Source: Nipponacmea schrenckii
Lineage: Eukaryota > Mollusca > Gastropoda > Lottiidae
Assembly (NCBI GenBank): GCA_030562195.1
Contig: CM060200.1
Coordinates: 17,546,001-17,610,000, forward strand
Length of the DNA: 64,000 nt
Reading direction: 5' to 3'
Position 1 is the first letter of the stretch. Every line of letters begins with the position of its first letter. This document shows positions 23,622 to 34,290 of the stretch, in pieces. The translations under genes and the position numbers were made by a program. The notes under the pieces are model-generated. The model had not been told where the DNA came from and made no database searches. It saw only the letters and a list, made by a program, of their open reading frames with translations.

Positions 23622-24752
23622 TCAGGGCAATTTAAAAGGTTTGATTTCCGTCCCATGAAAATAATAAAGATCTTTTTTGATATTTCTCAACATTGCGGCT
23701 CGAACACTGAAACCACTTATTGAAACAATGAGTACACTACACTTTGACAGTATGATCTGATCTATTATTGAAGTTTCGAACCCAATGCAGACATCGTCCA
23801 TTCCCTTTTGTCTATCAATATGTACAATTTTACCCTCGGAATCAAAATAACGGAGTGTGAATCGCCGTCGAGCTGAATCCCGAACTTCTTTATTGTCTGT
23901 CGCGACAAATATTTTATTTCTCTTGTCAAATTTTTCCATAAAATCCCAAAGTTTTGGCACATTTGTTACATTGTTCCTTACTGGATCGTTGGGTAAATTT
24001 TTACTCTTTCCGATCCGGACATGCGCACAAGTCATATTTTTAGACAAAGGGAATGTTTTTAAATGATTAGTCACGTGATGAGATGGTTTCATCAAAGAAT
24101 CCCAGATTAATTTAAAAATATGACTTCGTGTCGTCCCACCTTTCAGATACTGGGGTAATTTATTTCGGATTCGACGGTACACGTAATCGTTTCCAGGAGA
24201 ATTGGTTCTTAAATAAATGACCTCGGTTGTGTCGTTTGATAAATCCACGCTTCCTTTATCCACAGAGTCGATGATTTTCTGTGATTTTCCAATCAGGTCA
24301 GTTTCAGGAATAATCCAGTTGTATTTATTGGGAATAAAAAACTGTCGAATATCACAAGGTGTAGACATGATGAGACCAAACTTTCTATCCACTTGAAGCG
24401 CAGCCATGAAGGCGTAAGCTATTCCTCGCTGACGATCACCGAATCCACCACAAGATCTTCTCCTATCACAAAGGTAGATCAAATATTTCGTTCCGTTTAT
24501 TTTAGACTTTAAATTTGGCTTGTTTTGTTTTAACATCTGTGGTTTGGCATTTGGATTGTCGTTGGACTTGGGATTATTTGGTTTATCCTTGAAGGAAGTG
24601 TCGATTTTCGTATCATTAAAATAAGTCTCCGTTTCATCGTTAGAGAACTGTAATCTAAAATTGATTGATGGTAGAGATGTTCTACAAATATAGATCACTA
24701 TTACTGATATTATCAATAATCCTATATAAACTTTCTTGCTTGTATCCGACAT
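23622..24752 (-). CDS. Type II membrane glycosyltransferase-like protein (fucosyltransferase-like)
   Basis: 376 residues. A short cytosolic N-terminus is followed by one membrane segment (about 8-23), a low-complexity Asn/Lys/Pro stem (about 40-88) and a lumenal domain, which is the plan of a Golgi glycosyltransferase. Recognisable blocks are YLCDRRRSCGGFGDRQRG (about 93-110), HVRIGK (244-249, like the HxRxG motif of GDP-fucose transferases), FVATDN (282-287) and a C-terminal LSKCSVLIVSISGFS. These suggest a NodZ/FUT8/O-fucosyltransferase-like fold with GDP-fucose as likely donor, but the acceptor is unknown. The ATG at 24752 was chosen over one 38 codons upstream because a polypyrimidine tract and CAG acceptor lie between them, so the upstream residues are intron. 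The coding region is one exon. Confidence 0.75.
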   Translation of the reverse strand: MSDTSKKVYIGLLIISVIVIYICRTSLPSINFRLQFSNDETETYFNDTKIDTSFKDKPNNPKSNDNPNAKPQMLKQNKPNLKSKINGTKYLIYLCDRRRSCGGFGDRQRGIAYAFMAALQVDRKFGLIMSTPCDIRQFFIPNKYNWIIPETDLIGKSQKIIDSVDKGSVDLSNDTTEVIYLRTNSPGNDYVYRRIRNKLPQYLKGGTTRSHIFKLIWDSLMKPSHHVTNHLKTFPLSKNMTCAHVRIGKSKNLPNDPVRNNVTNVPKLWDFMEKFDKRNKIFVATDNKEVRDSARRRFTLRYFDSEGKIVHIDRQKGMDDVCIGFETSIIDQIILSKCSVLIVSISGFSVRAAMLRNIKKDLYYFHGTEIKPFKLP

Positions 24753-24790
24753 CCTTCGGTCTGAAATGACAAAAAAAAAAAAAAAAACAA
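24753..24790 (-). promoter_or_regulatory. 3' splice site of a 5'-UTR intron
   Basis: Read on the minus strand, an 18-base T run is followed by GTCATTTCAG and then ACCGAAGG and the ATG. This is a textbook polypyrimidine tract plus AG acceptor 8 bases before the start codon. The glycosyltransferase-like gene therefore has at least one upstream non-coding exon above 24.8 kb, which I could not locate. Confidence 0.6.
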
Positions 24791-25381
24791 ATATAACAAA
24801 AAAAATGTCTTTTACATTCTTCTGGTGCAGGTTCTCTCTTTTCTGGTGGTCTATCACACTTGACATTTTGACTGAAATTGCGCTTGTTTTAAATTTGAAA
24901 GTTGTGTTCTTCTATAGTAACTGTGCGTTTTAAAGAAGAAATATCTCACGATTCATTGATTGTAAAGATTTTAAATTTTGAATTTTATTGAATTTTGTTT
25001 ACTAAGAAACAATACAAAATTAATGAATGGGTGTGGCACATCCGGGCTATATTCACAAATACCAGGAATATTTGCAATTGTTAGAACTAGCAAAGTATAT
25101 ATTTTTCCTCTTGAATATTTGGCATGAATATAAGCCATTATATTGACCAATTTGTCACAAGAAAAATTCAGAATTTGTTTTTTCGAAATAAGGAATAGGT
25201 TTTACAATTAACGAAATCTTTGAAGTCTAAGATAGATGAGATTGAATTGGCTGGGTAAAATGTAATTAATCTAGGATGTCCTTTCATACTTTGATCTTGT
25301 ATATCTAACCTATATTTCCGGTGTTACAGACGTCCATAAACAGCTATTTTCTTAACGTTCAATGCTCGCATCTCATTTATT

Positions 25382-25415
25382 TGACCTCTGTTGACCTCTA
25401 TTGACCTTGTGACCT
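25382..25415. promoter_or_regulatory. Cluster of four TGACCT nuclear-receptor half-sites
   Basis: TGACCT occurs at 25382, 25392, 25402 and 25410, with spacers of 4, 4 and 2 bases (DR4, DR4, DR2 geometry; AGGTCA on the minus strand). Such direct repeats bind nuclear receptors. It lies about 630 bp beyond the start of the minus-strand glycosyltransferase-like gene, on its promoter side. Regulatory use is inference; chance or a tiny 10-bp tandem repeat is the alternative. No gene was found in the rest of 24.8-25.9 kb. Confidence 0.35.
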
Positions 25416-25917
25416 GAACAAAAGTTATTGTTCTGGGTGAGATTTATTAAGTAATATCTTCATTTGTGTTCTGCGTTTAAAACTTCTGGAATTTTAGTCA
25501 TTTTAAGATCGACATTATACTACCGATGTTTTAGTACGCCTTTCCACTACCGAAGATTTTTATCATTTATGGACGATTGGACATTAACAAAAATTCATCT
25601 CAATATAGGCTGAATTGGGGGAATACGCCTCTGGTCTTTTTCTTTTCTATCCTCGATAGTCACGTGATCACCACCTACATCCAGCTACATGTTACTGACA
25701 TTCTTACTGATAAAGATTTAATAAGATGTTCATTCGAAACACAATATTTATATCTAGTTTAACACCTTTATAAGGGCTCTTTGATGCATGTGAAACTCTG
25801 GACTTTAAACATACCTTGCTTAAAGTACTCGTGAGTTCATTACCCTTGCATTATCCAGAAGGGATAAAGGGATAACAGGTCCCATAAAATTTAGGTTCTC
25901 AAGAATGGTCAATTTGT

Positions 25918-26195
25918 GTATATATTCACCAGGGAACTTACCTGGTGTCAAAAAGTAACATAATCTTTTAAAATCTTGAAAATTCGCAAAACGATGTTAT
26001 TTGAAAAACGCTTAATCAATTTATAAAGCGTTTTTCAATAATCAAATGCATCTTTATGGATAATTACTTAGATTTTTGGTCTGTTTTTTACATATATGTT
26101 ATTTATTAAAGCAGGATATTTACTGATAATATCAGCTCTTATTGACCAATTTAAATTTCAAATTTTATTTCATTCTATGACCTATTAACCCTTTA
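25918..26195 (+). repeat. Dispersed 280-bp repeat, copy
   Basis: The left part holds the hairpin CACCAGGGAACTTACCTGGTG, the middle CATCTTTATGGATAATTACTTAG, and the right part ACTGATAATATCAGCTCTTATTGACCAATTT and CATTCTATGACC. All three blocks recur in the same order, inverted, at 44385-44665. The element has no coding potential; it is MITE- or SINE-like but without clear ends. Confidence 0.6.
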
Positions 26196-26289
26196 ACAGT
26201 TGACGCTCACTTTATATTCCAAAAATTTCACATACAAACAAAAAATAGGTTTTATTATGTAATGTCGACAATCTATATTTTTTAGACGT

Positions 26290-28775
26290 CTTGGGCGTTA
26301 AAAAAATATCACTATGTCAATTATGGAGAATCAAATTTAAACAAGTCTTTCGAAAAAAATATTATCAAAGTCTATCAAAATCTCTTACAAGTCTTTTTAT
26401 TTAAAAATTTCACCAAAATTTTGAGAATCTCTCACAGTCTTTCTTGATTTTCTATCACCATCAATAAATTTAGAGAATCTCTTACATCTTTCTTGCTATA
26501 AAAAATACCACAAGTCTATAGAGAATCTTTACGCTTTCTTGATATAAAATTTTCACCACAAGTCAATATTAGAGAATCTTTTAAAGTCTTTCTTGATATC
26601 AAATTAATACCAAAGTCTAATATGTAGAATCTCGTACAGTCTTTCTTGATATTAAAATATCCCACAAGTAATATGGAGAGAATTCTTACAAGTCTTTCTT
26701 GATATCAAATATCACACAAGTCAATATGTAGAGAATCTCTTACAAGTCTTTCTTGATATCAAAAATATATCACAAGTCAATATTAGAGAATCTCTTACAA
26801 GTCTTTCTTGATATCAAAAATATCACACAAGTCAATATATAGAGAATCTCTTACAACTTTCTTGATATAAAAATATCACCACAATCAATATATAGAGAAT
26901 CTCTTACAAGTCTTTCTTGATATCAAAATTATCACTACAAGTCAATATATAGAGAATCTCTTACAAGTCTTTCTTGATATAAAAAATATCACCACAAGTC
27001 AATATATAGAGAATCTCTTACAAGTCTTTCTTGATATAAAAATATCACCACAAGTCAATATATAGAGAATCTCTTACAAGTCTTTCTTGATATAAAAATA
27101 TCACCACAAGTCAATATATAGAGAATCTCTTACAAGTCTTTCTTGATATTAAAAATATCACCACAAGTCAATATATAGAGAATCTCTTACAAGTCTTTCT
27201 TGATATAAAAATATCACCACAAGTCAATATATAGAGAATCTCTTACAAGTCTTTCTTGATATCAAAAATATCAGCACAAGTCAATATATAGAGAATCTCT
27301 TACAAGTCTTTCTTGATATTAAAAATATCACCACAAGTCAATATATAGAGAATCTCTTACAAGTCTTTCTTGATATTAAAAATATCACCACAAGTCAATA
27401 TATAGAGAATCTCTTACAAGTCTTTCTTGATATCAAAATTATCACCACAAGTCAATATATAGAGAATCTCTTACAAGTCTTTCTTGATATAAAAAATATC
27501 ACCACAAGTCAATATATAGAGAATCTCTTACAAGTCTTTCTTGATATCAAAAATATCACCACAAGTCAATATATAGAGAATCTCTTACAAGTCTTTCTTG
27601 ATATCAAAAATATCACCACAAGTCAATATATAGAGAATCTCTTACAAGTCTTTCTTGATATCAAAAATATAAAAAACCAAAGCAAGTCAATATATAGAGA
27701 ATCTCTTACAAGTCTTTCTTGATATAAAAAATTATCACCACAAGTAAAATATATAGAGAATCTCTTACCAAGTCTTTCTTGATATTAAAAATATCACCAC
27801 AAGTCAATATATAGAGAATCTCTTACAAGTCTTTCTTGATATCAAAATTATCCCCTACAAGTAAAATATATAGAGAATCTCTTACAAGTCTTTCTTGATA
27901 TCAAAAATATCACCACAAGTCAATATGTAGAGAATCTCTTACAAGTCTTTCTTGATATAAAAAATATCACCACAAGTCAATATATAGAGAATCTCTTACG
28001 AGTCTTTCTTGATATCAAAAATATCACCACAAGTCAATATGTAGAGAATCTCTTACAAGTCTTTCTTGATATAAAAATATAACCACAAGTCAATATATAG
28101 AGAATCTCTCACGAGTCTTTCTTGATATCAAAAATATCACCACAAGTCAATATATAGAGAATCTCTTACAAGTCTTTCTTGATATCAAAATTATGACCAT
28201 AAGTCAATATATAGAGAATCTCTTACAAGTCTTTCTTGATATAAAAAATTATCCCCTACAAGTCAATATATAGAGAATCTCTTACAAGTCTTTCTTGATA
28301 TCAAAAATATCACCACAAGTCAATATGTAGAGAATCTCTTACGAGTCTTTCTTGATATCAAAAATATCACCACAAGTCAATATATAGAGAATCTCTTACG
28401 AGTCTTTCTTGATATCAAAAATATCACCACAAGTCAATATGTAGAGAATCTCTTACAAGTCTTTCTTGATATCAAAAATATAACCACAAGTCAATATATA
28501 GAGAATCTCTTACGAGTCTTTCTTGATATAAAAATATCACCACAAGTCAATATGTAGAGAATCTCTTACAAGTCTTTCTTGATATAAAAAATATCACCAC
28601 AAGTCAATATGTAGAGAATCTCTTACAAGTCTTTCTTGATATCAAAATTATCACCACAAGTCAATATGTAGAGAATCTCTTACAAGTCTTTCTTGATATC
28701 AAAAATATCACCACAAGTCAATATGTAGAGAATCTCTTACTAGTCTTTCTTGATATAAAAATTATCACCACAAGT
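26290..28775. repeat. 57-bp satellite array
   Basis: About 43 copies of a 57-bp unit containing ATATATAGAGAATCTCTTACAAGTCTTTCTTGATAT and a variable ATCACCACAAGTCA part. The first 500 bases carry many 1-2 base deletions and later copies are cleaner, again pointing to uneven consensus quality. The array abuts the next satellite within about 75 bases. Confidence 0.95.
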
Positions 28776-28849
28776 TGATGAACGTGCAAAACTCTTTAAG
28801 AAATAGATAATAATGGAATATTTTAGCATCATCTCCAAGGAGATATCTT

Positions 28850-31640
28850 TTTGGGTGATAAATATATTTATAATACAAGCTATATCTTCTGAAGAATACC
28901 CTTTTGGGTGATAAATATATTTATTATACAGGCGATATCTACTGTAGAATACCTTATTGGGTGATAAATATATTTATAATACAAGTGATATCTACTGTAG
29001 AATATTTTATTGGGTGATAAATATATTTATTATACAAGTGATTTTATTGAGAATACCTTATTGGTATAAAATTTATTATACAAGTGATATCTATTGTAGA
29101 ATACCTTATTGGGTGATAAATATATTTATAATACTAGTTAAATCTACTATAGAATACCTTATTGGGTGATAAATATATTTATAATACAAGCGATATCTAC
29201 TGTAGAATACCTTATTGGGTGATAAATATATCTATAATACAAGTGATATCTACTATAGAATTCCTTATTGGGTGATAAATATATTTATTATACAAGTGAT
29301 ATCTACTGTAGAATACCTTATTGGGTGATAAATATATTTATAATACAAGTGATATCTACTGTAGAATATCTTATTGGGTGATAAATATATTTATAATACA
29401 AGTGATATCTACTGTAGAATATCTTATTGGGTGATAAATATATTTATTATACAAGTGATATCTACTGTAGAATACCTTATTGGGTGATAAATATATTTAT
29501 CATACAAGTGATATCTACTGTAGTATAATTAATTGGGTGATAAATATATTTATCATACTAGCTATATCTACTGTAGAATATCTTATTGGGTGATAGATAT
29601 ATTTATTATACAAGTGATATCTACTGTAGAATACCATTAATTTGGGTTTTGAAAAAAATTTTTTAAAAATTTTTATCATACAAGTGATATCTACTGTAGA
29701 ATACCTTATTGGGTGATAAATATATTTATCATACAAGTGATATCTACTGTAGAATAATTAATTGGGTGATAACTATACATATCATATAAGCGATATCTAC
29801 TGTAGAATAATTAATTGGGTGATAAATATATTTATTATACAAGTGATATCTACTGTAGAATAATTAATTGGGTGATAAATATATTTATTATACAAGCGAT
29901 ATCTACTGTAGAATAATTAATTGGGTGATAAATATATTTATCATACAAGTGATATCTACTGTAGAATAATTAATTGGGTGATAACTATACATATCATATA
30001 AGCGATATCTACTGTAGAATAATTAATTGGGTGTTAAATATATTTATCATACAAGCGATATCTACTGTAGAATAATTAATTGGGTGATAACTATATTTAT
30101 CATACAAGTGATATCTACTGTAGAATATCTTATTGGGTGATAAATATATTTATAATACAAGTGATACCTTCTGTAGAATAATTAATTGGGTGATAAATAT
30201 ATTTATCATATAAGCGATATCTATTGTAGAATACCTTATTGGGTGATAAATATATTTATTATACAAGTGATATCTATTGTAGAATACCCTATTGGGTGAT
30301 AAATATATTTATGATACAATTGATATCTACTGTAGAATACCTTATTGGGTGATAAATATATTTATAATACAAGCGATATCTACTGTAGAATACTTTATTC
30401 GGTGATAAATATATCTATAATACAAGTGATACCTACTATAGAATACCTTATTGGGTGATAAATATATTTATCATACAAGCGATATCTACTGTAGAATAAT
30501 TAATTGGGTGATAAATATATTTATCATACAAGTGATATCTACTGTAGAATAATTAATTGGGTGATAACTATACATATCATATAAGCGATATCTTCTGTAG
30601 AATAATTAATTGGGTGATAAATATATTTATCATATAAGCGATATCTTCTGTAGAATAACATATTGAGTGATAAATATGTTTATATCATACAAGCGATATC
30701 TACGATAAAATACTTTATTGGGTGATAAATATATTTATGATATCTAAAATAATAATAATAACTAATAATAATGGCCTAAAATCCAACATGTGTTGCTCTT
30801 TGGTTACATTATGGTTAATAATTACGACGTTAATTAAAATCAATAAAATCCTCCCACTTTTAAATAAAATAGTTTCTGAAAGGTAGGTTTTAAGATCTCG
30901 TTTAAAACTGTCAATTGATGCACTGTTTTTAAGTTCAATAGGAAATTTCCTTGAATTCCACAGTTCTGCTGCTGCGAAGGATAGAGGACGCCTAACATAA
31001 AAAGTGTTAGCCATAACTGTAGAATACCTTATTGGGTGATAACTATATTTATCATACAAGTGATATCTACTGTAGAATACCTTATTGGGTGATAAATATA
31101 TTTATCATACAAGTGATATCTACTGTAGAATACCTTATTGGATGATAAATATATTTATAATACAAGTGATATCTACTGTAGAATACCTTATTGGGTGATA
31201 AATATATTTATTATACAAGTGATATCTACTGTAGAATACTTTATTGGATGATAAATATATTTATCATACAAGTGATATCTACTGTAGAATACTTATTGGG
31301 TGATAAATATATTTATAATACAAGTGATATCTACTGTAGAATACCTTATTGGGTGATAAATATATTTATAATACAAGTGATATCTACTGTAGAATACCTT
31401 ATTAAGGGGATAAATATATTTATCATACAAGTGATATCTACTGTAGAATACCTTATTGGGTGATAAATATATTTATCATACAAGTGATATCTACTGTAGA
31501 ATATCTTATCGGGTGATAAATATATTTATTATACAAGTGATATCTACTGTAGAATATCTTATCGGGTGATAAAGATATTTATCATACAAGTGATATCTAC
31601 TGTAGAATATCTTATGTGGTGATAAAAATTAACTACAAAA
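28850..31640. repeat. 53-bp satellite array
   Basis: About 47 copies of a 53-bp unit with GATATCTACTGTAGAATACC, TTATTGGGTGATAAATATATTTAT and a variable ATACAAG. Two variant types (ACCTTATTGGG and AATTAATTGGG) cluster in blocks. A 284-bp LINE tail interrupts it at 30735. Open frames inside are repeat-derived. Confidence 0.95.
30735..31018 (-). mobile_element. 5'-truncated LINE 3' end inside satellite
   Basis: The minus strand encodes the end of a CR1/L2-type ORF2: RRPLSFAAAELWNSRKFPIELKNSASIDSFKRDLKTYL, the usual LWNxLPxxIRxxxSxxxFKxxLKTxL ending. A 3' UTR and a TTATTATTAG-like tail reach the satellite at 30735. It sits exactly within one 53-bp monomer: the left flank ends GATATCTA and the right flank resumes ACTGTAGAATACC. 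It is too short to function. Confidence 0.8.
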
Positions 31641-31959
31641 TTTTTAAAATATCTTATAATCATAAAAGGTAACCAATGGGGGATAAAATATTTGGTAACG
31701 TGTATCTATTTGAACCAACCTTAACCGCTGTGATAAACCAATTTATCTAACCGTGTATCTATTTGAAAATCTTAACCGCTATAATATATTATCAACAAAT
31801 GATAACCGTAAAAACTTTTTTGTGAAACCAATTTTCTCTAATCTATGGTATCTTAGGGGAAAATATATTTTTTTAAACCCCTGTACTATTTGAAACCAAT
31901 AACTATAACCGCTATACTATTTGAAACCAAACACTTCTTTAAAGCTAAAAACTAATTAA

Positions 31960-32890
31960 GGAACCAATGGTATCTAAACCCCTATACTATAGAACCAACG
32001 CTCTAACCGCTGTGCTATAGAACCAACGCTCTAACCGCTGTGCTATAGAACCAACTCTCTAACTGCTGTGCTATAGAACCAACTCTCTAACCAGCTGTGC
32101 TATAGAACCAACGCTCTAACTGCTGTGCTATAGAACCAACTCTCTAACTGCTGTGCTATAGAACCAACTCTCTAACCACTGTGCTATAGAACCAACTCTC
32201 TAACCGCTGTGTTATAGAACCAACTCTCTAACCGCTGTGCTATAGAACCAACGCTCTAACCGCTGTGATATAGAACCAACGCTCTAACCGCTGTGCTTTA
32301 GAACCAACTCTCTAACCGCTGTGCTATAGAACCAACGCTCTAACCGCTGTGCTATAGAACCAACGCTATAGAACCGCTGTGCTATAGAACCAACGATCTG
32401 ACCACTGTGTTATAGAACCAACGCTCTGACTGCTGTGCTATTGAACCAACGCCCTAACCGCTGTGCTATAGAACCAACGCTCTAACAGCTGTGCTATAGA
32501 ACCAAGGCTCTAACCGCTGTGCTATAGAACCAACGCTCTAACCGCTGTGCTTTAGAACCAACTCTCTAACCGCTGTGCTATAGAACCAACGCTCTAACCG
32601 CTGTGCTATAGAACCAACGCTCTAACCGCTGTGCTATAGAACCAACGCTCTAAACCGCTGTGCTATAGAACCAACACTCTAACCGCTGTGCTATAGAACC
32701 AACGCTCTAACCGCTGTGCTATAGAACCAACGCTATAGAACCGCTGTGCTATAGAACAAACACTCTGACCGCTGTGTTATAGAACCAACGCTCTGACTGC
32801 TGTGCTATTGAACCAACGCCCTAACCGCTGTGCTATAGAACCAACGCTCTGACCGCTGTGCTATAGAACCAACGCTCTAACAGCTGTAGA
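31960..32890 (-). repeat. 28-bp satellite with a tRNA-type A box in each monomer
   Basis: About 32 copies of a 28-bp unit. Read on the minus strand it is GTTGGTTCTATAGCACAGCGG followed by TTAGAGC. TAGCACAGCGG matches the polymerase III A-box/D-arm consensus TRGCNNAGYGG, and the flanking TTAGAGCGTTGG is the usual tRNA D-arm continuation. No B box accompanies it. The array appears to be an amplified tRNA or SINE D-arm. Degraded units extend back to about 31.7 kb through poor-quality text. Confidence 0.85.
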
Positions 32891-33480
32891 ATCGGATTAA
32901 TTGTATTTAAAAATCTATTAATCCTACCTGAAATTTGGGTGTCAAATCAACTCCCCCAAAAAGGTTCAATCAGTGTGTGATAAAGTCCGGGTTTTATGCA
33001 AATAGTAGTCATACAATAGTTTTGTGTAATCTGAGAATCTAAACTAAACACTGCAGCACGATTTGATAATAGAACAAGGGTAATGTCATCTTGTCATAAT
33101 CGCATGTATATATATAAGGATGAATAATACACGCAACGCTATGCTGTGTGCAATGAGGCGATTTGCGAGATAATGGCATGCTCTGACTGTTTTCCGATTC
33201 CAATTTATTTCAGCGTACGCAACCTGTTGCACACATGGTTTATTATCCAATCCAAATGACTAGACGCATTTCTAAATTATCCGTTCCGACCAGCATTAAT
33301 TACAAGAGAAATAAGCCATTATCTAAGAAACCTTTCATCAAGGTAAATGAGGCAAACAAATTGCTGACAATTATGAACGTATATCGACAACCTAAGAATA
33401 TTATGGAGCTCAAATTTGCAATTGCCAACATCTAGGCAATATATTGAATTTCATATAGCCTAGTTTTCAAAGTGATAATC
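32891..33480. other. Unassigned sequence between satellite and dispersed repeat
   Basis: A 66-codon frame at 33235-33435 (+) is open, but it has no recognised domain, promoter or splice context. I see no supported gene here. Confidence 0.3.
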
Positions 33481-34290
33481 CAATTCGGTCACACCTTCCG
33501 TAGCTGTTAAATATGGCGACAAATGTGAAAATTATCACTTTTTGCTACGTTTAAGTAGGTCAACCCTATCGTAGGCCTCAAATTGACTTAATTTGAAACA
33601 AATTTCAAATTCGAATATTTCGAAAAAAAATCGAAATTCAAAAAGTCGTTCTTCATAGAAATGTGGCCAATGAACAAATGTATCCATGTTCTAAATTTCA
33701 TCGAAATCTATCAACAGTGCCTGAATTAGGACTAGAAAAATTGTAACCAAAATTCAAAATGGCGGCCGATATGGCAGCTTGACCTAATTATTTAGGTCAA
33801 ATCGATTACAAATCGATTGACAAGTTATTTATAAAACAGTTTTCACTTTTCACCTAGCTGTTATAGACCGGAAGTTACGTAATTACGTCATTTGAGGCCA
33901 AACCGGAAGTTGAAAATTGTTTTTCCAAATTTTGTTAAAATTGGAATGATATCACCTTTCAACTGGTGAAGTTTTAAATTTCCACCATTTATATTAAGCG
34001 AGAAATCAGGGTTTGAATGTTTTCCGATGACCCTTAAATTTTAATTTGCTAATCGTGGGTAGAGGATTTAATTGAATTGTATAAAACTTATAATTGTTAG
34101 TTGACAAATGTTTTGAAGTTTTCAAATATGAAAATCCGATCGAAATCGAACTGACAATAAAAATGCAAGAACAAAAAAGACTACATTTCCGGTTCTCACT
34201 TCCGGTCGGAGAAAGAACTTCCGGTTTTGTTGTATTTGAAAATTTAAATTTTTTCATTATATAATTAAATGTTTATATCGTTGGAAAACC
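33481..34290. repeat. CGGAAGT-rich dispersed repeat
   Basis: Contains AAACCGGAAGTTGAAA, TTCCGGTTCTCACTTCCGG and CAAAATGGCGGCCGATATGGC, phrases shared in style with 6.7, 39.4, 40.0 and 61.8 kb. No coding frame is convincing. The CGGAAGT cores resemble ETS sites, which here are carried by the repeat. Confidence 0.4.

Noticed and set aside
24753..24866. N-terminal extension of the glycosyltransferase-like protein by 38 codons
   Set aside because: The extension reads through a polypyrimidine tract and a CAG acceptor; the Phe run is the tract itself.
28957..31463. Short frames on both strands in the 53-bp satellite
   Set aside because: Repeat-derived, except for the LINE tail at 30735-31018, which is annotated separately.
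33235..33435. 66-codon plus-strand gene
   Set aside because: No recognised domain, no splice or promoter context, and length expected by chance.
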